Position numbers and translations under genes: made by a program. A stretch of DNA of 10,456 nucleotides, taken from positions 1 through 10,456 of the forward strand of contig JAGHSH010000054.1 in NCBI GenBank assembly GCA_018065965.1. Direction: 5' to 3'. The notes beneath the pieces are model-generated. The model was given only the letters and a program-made list of their open reading frames with translations, was not told the DNA's origin and did not search any database. The stretch comes from Candidatus Apopatocola equi (GTDB lineage Bacteria; Bacillota; Clostridia; Oscillospirales; Oscillospiraceae). This document shows positions 1-6,564 of this stretch, in pieces (positions within the stretch are counted from its first letter, which is position 1; every line of letters begins with the position of its first letter).

Positions 1-1173
<1,173 letters not shown>

Positions 1174-1208
1174 ATGAAAAATCCCCCAACTTGAATTTAC
1201 GAAGATAA

Positions 1209-1237
1209 ATTATACACGATTGCCCTTGATTTTACAA
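1209..1237 (-). promoter_or_regulatory. Sigma-A type promoter of glnS
   Basis: On the minus strand, TTGTAA (1237-1232), a 17-bp spacer and a perfect TATAAT (1214-1209). The predicted start is near 1202, giving a leader of about 30 nt before the glnS ATG at 1173. The -35 box abuts the -35 box of the divergent promoter at 1226-1254. Box match and spacing are seen directly; activity is inferred. Confidence 0.75.
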
Positions 1238-1254
1238 CAGTTTTGTTAGATAAT
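1226..1254 (+). promoter_or_regulatory. Sigma-A type promoter of the trxB-like/fbp unit
   Basis: TTGATT (1226-1231), a 17-bp spacer and GATAAT (1249-1254). The predicted start is near 1261, about 22 nt before ATG 1283. The AGGAGG at 1270-1275 gives good 7-nt spacing to that start. The spacer of this promoter contains the -35 box of the glnS promoter, so the two probably compete for RNA polymerase or share control. Confidence 0.65.
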
Positions 1255-1282
1255 AGGAAAAAATCGGAGAGGAGGCTGTCTT

Positions 1283-2086
1283 ATGTGGGATATTCTGATA
1301 CTCGGCGGCGGCCCGGCGGGACTCAGCGCGGCCATGACGGCGGTGCGCCGGAAGAAAACGGCGGCCGTGGTATCGCTTCCCATGGAAGAGAGCGCCATTT
1401 ATCCCTCCCGGCTGGTGGAGAACTATCCCGGCGTGCCTTCCGTTTCCGGCAGGGAGCTGCTGGAGCGTATGCGCGCCCAGGCGGAGGCGCTGGGGGTGGA
1501 GTTCCTCAGCGGCCGCGCCACGGCTGCCATGGACATGGGACAGAGCTTCGGGGTGGCCATCGGCAACGATTATACCGAGGGCAGAGCCCTCATCCTCTGT
1601 ACCGGCGCCGACCGGAGCGGAGCCATCGCGGGGGAGCGTGAGCTGCTGGGCCGCGGCGTGAGCTACTGCGTTACCTGCGACGGTATGCTCTATCGGGGCA
1701 AACGCACGGCGGTACTGGGCTTCACCCGGGACGCAGAGAGCGAGGCGCAGCTTCTCCGGGACATGGGCTGCAGCGTGGAGCTCTTTACGAAAAAGGGCAG
1801 CTATGCCATCCTCGGGGAAGAGCGGGTCGAGGGCCTGCGCTTTAACGGCGCGGTCACACCCTGCGAGGCCGTGTTCATTCTTCGCCCCAGCTCCGCCGCC
1901 GACACGCTCCTCAGCGGCCTTTCCGTGGACGGCGGACATATCACTGTGAACCGGAGCATGGAGACCTCCCTCCGGGGCGTTTTCGCCGCCGGAGACTGCA
2001 CCGGAGAGCCCTATCAGCTGGCCAAAGCGGTGGGGGAGGGCAATGTAGCCGCTCTGAGCGCCTGCGCGTATCTCGAAAAACAGTAA
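1283..2086 (+). CDS. Compact thioredoxin-reductase-like FAD protein lacking an NADPH motif
   Basis: A 267-aa flavoprotein of the low-molecular-weight thioredoxin reductase family. Seen in order: FAD dinucleotide-binding GGGPAG at residues 8-13, ENYPG at 46-50, CTGAD at 106-110, a redox-active CxxC (C129-V-T-C132-D, versus CATCD in typical TrxR), and the second FAD motif GVFAAGDCTG at 232-241 followed by the AVGEGNVAA helix. Typical bacterial TrxB is about 305-320 aa. The missing length falls in the middle domain, where the usual GGGxSA of the NADPH site reads LGFTRDAES (145-153) and the HRRxxxRA arginines are absent. It should therefore reduce a disulfide through FAD, but NADPH is doubtful as electron donor. 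The ferredoxin-dependent flavin thioredoxin reductases described from clostridia are the closest known precedent; this assignment is inference. AGGAGG at 1270-1275 fixes the start. fbp follows 39 bp downstream, probably on the same transcript. No thioredoxin gene lies in the window. Confidence 0.85.
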   Translation: MWDILILGGGPAGLSAAMTAVRRKKTAAVVSLPMEESAIYPSRLVENYPGVPSVSGRELLERMRAQAEALGVEFLSGRATAAMDMGQSFGVAIGNDYTEGRALILCTGADRSGAIAGERELLGRGVSYCVTCDGMLYRGKRTAVLGFTRDAESEAQLLRDMGCSVELFTKKGSYAILGEERVEGLRFNGAVTPCEAVFILRPSSAADTLLSGLSVDGGHITVNRSMETSLRGVFAAGDCTGEPYQLAKAVGEGNVAALSACAYLEKQ

Positions 2087-2125
2087 TTTCCCAAACAAAT
2101 CAAGCGAAAGGATATCATCACCCTT

Positions 2126-4060
2126 ATGACACGGGAAGAACTCAAATATCTGGAGCTGCTGAGCAAGGATTTTCCCTCCATCGCCGAAACGGCGGCGGAG
2201 ATCGTCCGGCAGACGGCAATCCTGCAGCTCCCCAAGACTACCGAGCATTTCATGAGCGACATTCACGGGGAGTATGATTATTTTACCCACATTCTCCAGA
2301 ATGCCTCCGGGGCGGTACATAGAAAGATCGACGAGTGCTTCGGCTATTCTCTCTCCAATGACGAGAAAAACGCGCTGGCGCTGCTGATCTACTATCCCGA
2401 GCGGGAGATCGCCCGGGGCCCCCGGACGCCGGACTGGTACCGCAAGGCCCTCAGCCAGCTTGTCAATGTCAGCCGGGAGTCTGCGGACAAGTATACCCGC
2501 GCCAAGATGCGCACCCGTATGCCCACCGAGTATTCCTACATCATCGAGGAGCTGATCAATACCCAGGAGTTTGACGACTCCAAACAGAGCTACTTCCGCT
2601 CCATTCTCGATACCGTGATCGACACCGGCATTGCCGACGATTTCATCGTGGCGCTGGCCAACTTCATCTCCCGCGTCACCGTGGACAGACTCCACATCGT
2701 GGGCGATATGTTCGACCGCGGCTCCGCAGCGGAGCGCGTGATCTCCGAGCTTATGCAGCGCAAGCGGGTGGACTTCGTCTGGGGCAACCACGATGTGCTG
2801 TGGATGGGCGCCGGCATGGGCAATCCCGCCTGCGTGGCCAATGCCCTGCGCAACAGCGTGAAATACGGCAACTTCGACACGCTGGAGGACGGCTACGGCA
2901 TCAATGTCCGGCCTCTGGCCATCTTTGCGGTGGAGCAGTATGCGGACGACCCCTGCCTGGCCTTCGTGCCCAGCCGGGTCACCGACTGCGTGACCGAAAA
3001 TGCCGAGACCAACGCCAAGATCCTCAAGGCCATCTCCGTTATCCAGTTCAAGCTGGAGGGGCAGCTGGTCATGCGGCACCCGGAATATCACATGGAGGAT
3101 CGGCTGCTCCTTGATAAGATGGACCGGGAGACCGGCGTCCTGCAGGTGGGGGACAGGGTCTGGCATTCACTGGATGTGGCGCTGCCCACGGTGGACCCCG
3201 CCGATCCCTACAAGCTCTCGCCTGCCGAGCAGGAGGTCATCGAGCTGCTCTGCAGCTCCTTCGCCCGCAGCGACAAGCTGCAGGAGCATGTGCGCTACCT
3301 GATGGAGAACGGCGCCATGTACCGGGAATGCAACGGCAACCTGCTCTACCACGGCTGTGTGCCCATGAATCCCGACGGCAGCTTCAAGCAGGTCAGCTTC
3401 GGCGGCAAAACCTACAGCGGCAAGGCGCTCTTCGATTACTGCGAGCAGAACTGCCGCAAGGCCATGTATGACAGACGGTTGGAGAATACCGACTTCCTCT
3501 GGTATCTCTGGTGCGGCCCCAGCTCCCCGCTGAACGGCAAGGACAAGATCGCCACCTTCGAGCGCAGCTTCCTGCAGGAGGAAGAGGCGGGCGAGGAGGC
3601 CAAGGATCCCTATTACGACCTTTGGGACGATCCCGCCACTGCCGACGCCATTCTTGCCGAGTTCGGTGTGGATGGGAAGTATACCCACATTATCAACGGC
3701 CATGTGCCCGTGAAGAAACGCAAGGGCGAGGAACCCATCAAGGCCGGCGGTAAGTTCATCAACATTGACGGCGGCATCTCCAAGGCCTATCAGCCCGTAA
3801 CGGGTATCTGCGGCTTTACGCTGGTGAGCAACTCTCAGATGCTCTATCTGGCCGAGCACCAGCCCTTTGATCCCAATAAGGTGACCTCCACCAGCGAGGA
3901 TATGTTCTCGCGCATCACCACGGTGGAGCAGTATCCCGAACAGCTTCTGGTCATGGACACCGACGGCGGCGAGGAGATCCTCGGCCGGGTGGCCGATCTG
4001 CGCAGGCTGCTGGACGCTTACCGTACCGGCCTCATCAAGCCTCCCGTGGAGGAGGACTAA
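2126..4060 (+). CDS. fbp: Fructose-1,6-bisphosphatase, class III
   Basis: Hydrolyses fructose-1,6-bisphosphate to fructose-6-phosphate, the committed step of gluconeogenesis, in the cytoplasm. The 644-aa product is near the length of the B. subtilis enzyme (about 670 aa) and matches it along its length. It carries the metallophosphatase metal-site motifs SDIHGEYDYF (D45, H47), GDMFDRG (193-199) and GNHD (220-223), then the class III signatures NLLYHGC, INGHVPVK and KAGGKFINIDGG. The start at 2126 is chosen because the N-terminus (MTREELKYLELLSKDFPSI) aligns with the family. Its only Shine-Dalgarno candidate, GAAAGGA at 2105-2111, is rather far upstream (14 nt), so initiation may be modest or helped by translation from the gene ahead. 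No promoter is visible in the 39-bp gap, so it is probably transcribed from 1226-1254. A hairpin terminator follows 6 bp after the stop. Why it is paired with a flavoprotein is unknown; redox control would be speculation. Confidence 0.96.
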   Translation: MTREELKYLELLSKDFPSIAETAAEIVRQTAILQLPKTTEHFMSDIHGEYDYFTHILQNASGAVHRKIDECFGYSLSNDEKNALALLIYYPEREIARGPRTPDWYRKALSQLVNVSRESADKYTRAKMRTRMPTEYSYIIEELINTQEFDDSKQSYFRSILDTVIDTGIADDFIVALANFISRVTVDRLHIVGDMFDRGSAAERVISELMQRKRVDFVWGNHDVLWMGAGMGNPACVANALRNSVKYGNFDTLEDGYGINVRPLAIFAVEQYADDPCLAFVPSRVTDCVTENAETNAKILKAISVIQFKLEGQLVMRHPEYHMEDRLLLDKMDRETGVLQVGDRVWHSLDVALPTVDPADPYKLSPAEQEVIELLCSSFARSDKLQEHVRYLMENGAMYRECNGNLLYHGCVPMNPDGSFKQVSFGGKTYSGKALFDYCEQNCRKAMYDRRLENTDFLWYLWCGPSSPLNGKDKIATFERSFLQEEEAGEEAKDPYYDLWDDPATADAILAEFGVDGKYTHIINGHVPVKKRKGEEPIKAGGKFINIDGGISKAYQPVTGICGFTLVSNSQMLYLAEHQPFDPNKVTSTSEDMFSRITTVEQYPEQLLVMDTDGGEEILGRVADLRRLLDAYRTGLIKPPVEED

Positions 4061-4066
4061 AAAAGG

Positions 4067-4107
4067 AAAAGGGTTCGCTGCTGATTTTTCCGGCAGCGAA
4101 CCCTTTT
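4067..4107 (+). terminator. Intrinsic terminator of the trxB-like/fbp unit
   Basis: Perfect 15-bp inverted repeat AAAAGGGTTCGCTGC (4067-4081) and GCAGCGAACCCTTTT (4093-4107) around an 11-nt loop, six bases after the fbp stop. The U-run is short (TTTT then CAT) and lies in the stem, and the A-rich left side makes it potentially bidirectional. Confidence 0.85.
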
Positions 4108-4131
4108 CATCTGCCTGCCAGAGCCTCCCCT

Positions 4132-4164
4132 GTCATTGCGAGGAGTGAAGCGACGTGGCAATCC
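4132..4164. repeat. Dispersed palindromic repeat of the GTCATTGCGAGGAG...GTGGCAATCC type
   Basis: A 33-bp element with terminal ATTGC (4135-4139) and GCAAT (4158-4162) around GAGGAGTGAAGCGACGTG. I recognise this string, whose reverse reads GATTGCCACGTCGC...CTCGCAATGAC, as a dispersed intergenic repeat present in many unrelated bacterial genomes. It is the only item I can name in the gene-free stretch between the two terminators (4108-4230). Its function is not established. Only one copy is in the window, so repetitiveness is asserted from memory, not shown here. Confidence 0.6.
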
Positions 4165-4230
4165 ATCCTCTCTGCCGAGAAAGAGAATGAGGGGGGCCGC
4201 TTTCCGTTCCACACTGCGCGGGAAAAAGAA

Positions 4231-4262
4231 AAAAGCTCCGTCCGAATCCGGACGGAGCTTTT
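4231..4262 (-). terminator. Intrinsic terminator of rpsU
   Basis: Perfect 14-bp inverted repeat AAAAGCTCCGTCCG (4231-4244) and CGGACGGAGCTTTT (4249-4262) with a 4-nt loop. Read on the minus strand the stem runs into TTTTTTCTTTTTCC, a strong U-tract, 8 nt after the rpsU stop. It can also form on the plus strand, where the T-run is only four bases, so it may back up the fbp terminator. Confidence 0.9.
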
Positions 4263-4270
4263 CTATCAAC

Positions 4271-4456
4271 TTAGTAGTAGCGCTTGTTCTTGTTCTTACG
4301 GGCGGCCTCGGACTTCTTGCGGCGCTTGACGCTGGGGCTCTGGTAGTATTCCTTCTTGCGAAGGTCAGCCAGCACACCGGACTTGGCGCAGGAGCGCTTG
4401 AAACGCTTCAGAGCAGAATCCAGAGACTCATTTTCCTTTACCTGAATGGTCGACAT
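4271..4456 (-). CDS. rpsU: 30S ribosomal protein S21
   Basis: A 61-aa basic protein of the small ribosomal subunit; in E. coli S21 lies near the 3' end of 16S rRNA and promotes initiation. It matches the family over its whole length: an N-terminal beta strand (MSTIQVKENE), the SLDSALKRFKRSCAKSG helix, RKKEYYQSPSVKRRKKSEAARK and a lysine/arginine-rich tail. Usual length is about 57-70 aa. GGGAGG upstream of ATG 4456 is a strong ribosome binding site. It appears to be a single-gene unit with a perfect consensus promoter (4527-4555), a leader hairpin (4479-4512) and its own terminator (4231-4262). The HPr-kinase-like gene lies upstream on the same strand, 164 bp away. Confidence 0.97.
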   Translation of the reverse strand: MSTIQVKENESLDSALKRFKRSCAKSGVLADLRKKEYYQSPSVKRRKKSEAARKNKNKRYY

Positions 4457-4478
4457 CTATTTCCCTCCCCTCAGTTGC

Positions 4479-4512
4479 GCCGAAACGCTTTGAGAGTACA
4501 AAAGTTTTCGGC
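4479..4512 (-). promoter_or_regulatory. Hairpin in the 5' leader of rpsU mRNA
   Basis: In the rpsU leader, GCCGAAAACTTTTG and CAAAGCGTTTCGGC can pair as a 7-bp stem, a 2x2 internal loop and a 5-bp stem (one G-U pair), closed by the loop TACTCT. It sits about 22 nt upstream of ATG 4456 and just downstream of the predicted transcription start near 4520. No T-run follows it, so it is not a terminator by itself. It could stabilise the mRNA or serve in autogenous control; neither can be told from the sequence. Confidence 0.5.
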
Positions 4513-4526
4513 TATTAAGCATTAGT

Positions 4527-4555
4527 ATTATACTCACTTCCCCTATGCTTGTCAA
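4527..4555 (-). promoter_or_regulatory. Perfect consensus promoter of rpsU
   Basis: On the minus strand, TTGACA (4555-4550), exactly 17 bp, and TATAAT (4532-4527): 12 of 12 consensus bases at optimal spacing. The predicted start near 4520 gives a leader of about 64 nt. High constitutive expression is expected for a ribosomal protein gene. Confidence 0.9.
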
Positions 4556-4620
4556 GGAAAAAAACAGCAATTCTTCCTATTTATCCGGCAGAAAAGCAAG
4601 TTTTTTGCCATTCGGGGCGT

Positions 4621-5358
4621 TTACACATCACCTACCATAGCGCGGCGTGCCACAAAGGCGGCTTCATCGTCCATATTGCAGCCCAAACGGTATACATCCA
4701 CGGCGCTCAGACCGCGGATGAGAGCTTCCTCCTCGGCGCGGGTGGCGGCCACGGTATGGTTGGCCTGCTTCATGATCTCGCCGATGGCGCTGTCTACCGT
4801 GACCTTTTCAATGGTGTTGACCGTGTCCCTGTGGATCATGCAGACGGCCTTCAGCGGCTTCATCTCGTTCACGCCCAGACACTCCTTGCCCTGCCAGGGA
4901 CAGCCGCAAACCATGATGCCCTCCTCGGTGAAGTGCAGCAGGGGCTTGTCGCCGTTGAGGATGTAGCACTCGGGGAAGTGCTTCAGCCAGAGCTGCGAGT
5001 GCCAGGACTTGCCCACGCCGGAGCTGGCGGAGAACAGATAAACCTCACCGTTGAGCACCACAGCGGCGCTGTGGAAGAGGATGATGTTGTAGGGGAAGAG
5101 CCGGATCATGCACTGGCGGCCCAGATTCAGAACCTCCAGATACTCAATGGTGTAATTCCGGGGCGGAATGTGCTTTTTGGCCTCGGCCTCCAGATTCAGC
5201 CGATCCTCCTCGCGGATGTCCTCCTCGGTGACGGTAATGGCGATGTCGGGGTTTTCCACATCGTCCACGATATAATCCCGGCAGAAGTCGCGGGTGTAGG
5301 CATAGTTCACATCGGCGGCGATGGTCAGGCCGCAGAGCTTCATGGTAAAGTGGATCAT
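4621..5358 (-). CDS. HPr kinase/phosphorylase-like P-loop protein of unknown function
   Basis: A 245-aa soluble protein. Start chosen at ATG 5358 because GAGGGGAG stands just upstream; an in-frame ATG at 5403 would add 15 residues but overlaps the predicted -10 box and lacks a good ribosome binding site. Seen: Walker A ASSGVGKS at residues 111-118 after the strand GEVYLFS, LNGDKP at 134-139 in the place of the INDDKP-type Walker B of HprK/PEP-carboxykinase-like kinases, and PWQGKE at 154-159. The order P-loop, DKP and PWxGK is that of the HPr-kinase C-terminal fold. The N-terminal 95 residues resemble nothing I recognise, and the HprK N-terminal domain is absent. The substrate is unknown; no HPr, PTS gene, radical-SAM or precursor peptide gene lies nearby. 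It is divergent from prfA and upstream of rpsU. It is probably a nucleotide-dependent small-molecule or protein kinase; HprK proper is unlikely. Confidence 0.75.
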   Translation of the reverse strand: MIHFTMKLCGLTIAADVNYAYTRDFCRDYIVDDVENPDIAITVTEEDIREEDRLNLEAEAKKHIPPRNYTIEYLEVLNLGRQCMIRLFPYNIILFHSAAVVLNGEVYLFSASSGVGKSWHSQLWLKHFPECYILNGDKPLLHFTEEGIMVCGCPWQGKECLGVNEMKPLKAVCMIHRDTVNTIEKVTVDSAIGEIMKQANHTVAATRAEEEALIRGLSAVDVYRLGCNMDDEAAFVARRAMVGDV

Positions 5359-5393
5359 GGGACGCTCCCCTCGCTTCTCAGTTCTTTTAAGAC

Positions 5394-5422
5394 AGTTTAG
5401 CATGAAACCAACGCCTGCGCAA
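5394..5422 (-). promoter_or_regulatory. Possible promoter of the HPr-kinase-like gene
   Basis: On the minus strand, TTGCGC (5422-5417), 17 bp and TAAACT (5399-5394), roughly half to two-thirds of consensus in each box. If real, transcription starts near 5387, downstream of the ATG at 5403, which supports the 5358 start. Weak evidence. Confidence 0.35.
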
Positions 5423-5445
5423 GGGTCAATTCTCTATTTCCGCTG

Positions 5446-5475
5446 TTGCAAAGCACGGGGCTGCTGTGCTAAAAT
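5446..5475 (+). promoter_or_regulatory. Promoter of the prfA operon
   Basis: TTGCAA (5446-5451), an 18-bp spacer and TAAAAT (5470-5475); predicted start near 5482, leader about 25 nt. A short inverted repeat, AGCAC (5452-5456) and GTGCT (5466-5470), lies in the spacer and could be an operator or chance. Confidence 0.6.
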
Positions 5476-5506
5476 AGACTAAAATGCTGCAGAAAGGACG
5501 CAGGGC

Positions 5507-6562
5507 ATGGTCGAGAAGGTAGCCGAACTGGAAAAAAAGTTCCGTCAGCTCGAGGCGGAGCTTTCACAGCCGGAGCTTTATGCGGACATGGAGCGGGCTG
5601 CGGCGCTGAGCAGGGAGCGCCGGGAGCTGGAGCCGCTCATGGATGCGCTGGAGCGCTACCGCCGCGCTGAGCGGAGCCGGCAGGAGGCCGAAGCGCTGCT
5701 GGGCGATGCGGAGCTGGGTGCTTTGGCCAGGGAGGAATATGCCTCCGCCGGCGAGAGCATGAAGAGCATCGAGGAGGAGATCAAACTCCTGCTTCTGCCC
5801 AAGGATCCGCTGGATGACAAGAACGTCATCATGGAGATCCGCATCGGCGTGGGCGGGGAGGAGAGCGCCCTCTTTGCCAACGGTCTTTATCGGATGTACA
5901 GCATGTATGCCCAGTCCAGAGGCTGGCGGCTGGAGATCGCCAACCTGAACGAAACGGAGCTGGGCGGCATAAGGGAAATCGACTTTCTCATCAGCGGGGA
6001 GGGCGCTTATTCCCGGCTGAAGTTCGAGAGCGGCGTCCACCGGGTGCAGCGGGTGCCTGAGACCGAGCAGCAGGGACGCATCCACACCTCCACGGTCACC
6101 GTGGCCGTGCTGCCGGAAGCGGACGAGAGCGAGTTTCATCTGGATCTGAACGAGGTGCAGATCGATACCTTCCGCTCCAGCGGCGCAGGCGGACAGAAGG
6201 TCAACAAGACCTCCAGCGCCATCCGGGTTACCCACCTGCCCACGGGCACGGTGGTGGAGTGTCAGGACGAGCGCAGCCAGTACAAGAACAAGGCCCGCGC
6301 CCTCTCCATTCTCGCCTCCCGTCTGGCGGCGAAGGAGCGGGAGAAGCGGGAGGCCGCCGTCAGTGCCGAGCGGCGCTCGCAGGTGGGAACGGGGATGCGC
6401 AACGAACGCATCCGAACCTATAACTTTCCTCAGGGGCGGGTGACGGATCACCGCATCGGCCTCACCTTATATAAAATCGACGCTGTGATGAACGGGGAGC
6501 TGGACGAGCTGATCGACGCCCTGCTCACAGCCGACCGGGCCGAAAGGCTCAGAGAGGGTTAA
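5507..6562 (+). CDS. prfA: Peptide chain release factor 1
   Basis: RF1 reads UAA and UAG in the ribosomal A site and triggers hydrolysis of peptidyl-tRNA. The 351-aa product matches the family (about 355-360 aa) end to end: an N-terminal coiled-coil-rich domain (1-95), the PxT codon-recognition motif as P184-E-T186 in RVPETEQQGRIHTS, which marks RF1 rather than RF2 (SPF), the catalytic GGQ at 228-230 in FRSSGAGGQKVN, and the C-terminal TYNFPQGRVTDHR. The glutamine of GGQ is normally methylated by PrmC; no prmC lies on either side here. Start ATG 5507 has AAAGGA at 5493-5498, 8 nt upstream. The next gene begins 2 bp after the stop, so their translation is probably coupled. Confidence 0.98.
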   Translation: MVEKVAELEKKFRQLEAELSQPELYADMERAAALSRERRELEPLMDALERYRRAERSRQEAEALLGDAELGALAREEYASAGESMKSIEEEIKLLLLPKDPLDDKNVIMEIRIGVGGEESALFANGLYRMYSMYAQSRGWRLEIANLNETELGGIREIDFLISGEGAYSRLKFESGVHRVQRVPETEQQGRIHTSTVTVAVLPEADESEFHLDLNEVQIDTFRSSGAGGQKVNKTSSAIRVTHLPTGTVVECQDERSQYKNKARALSILASRLAAKEREKREAAVSAERRSQVGTGMRNERIRTYNFPQGRVTDHRIGLTLYKIDAVMNGELDELIDALLTADRAERLREG

Positions 6563-6564
6563 GC

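Noticed and set aside
1174..1210. T-box riboswitch upstream of glnS
   Set aside because: The leader implied by the promoter is only about 30 nt, far too short, and no T-box sequence is present.
1232..3166. A 644-codon open frame on the minus strand opposite the TrxR-like gene and fbp
   Set aside because: It overlaps the glnS promoter region and two well-identified plus-strand genes. The translation is rich in His, Gly, Ala and Val with no recognisable domain, typical of antisense frames in GC-rich coding DNA.
4587..4609. Hairpin GGCAGAAAA-GCAAG-TTTTTTGCC as a terminator of the HPr-kinase-like gene
   Set aside because: The stem is weak and A/T-rich with a mismatch on the minus strand, and no U-tract follows it directly. 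Not convincing, so that gene has no clear terminator and may read into rpsU.
5359..5403. Upstream ATG at 5403 as start of the HPr-kinase-like gene
   Set aside because: The ATG at 5358 has the better ribosome binding site (GAGGGGAG), and a candidate -10 box lies at 5394-5399, inside the would-be extension.
5564..6451. A 295-codon minus-strand frame opposite prfA
   Set aside because: RF1 is unmistakable on the plus strand and the antisense product lacks any domain.
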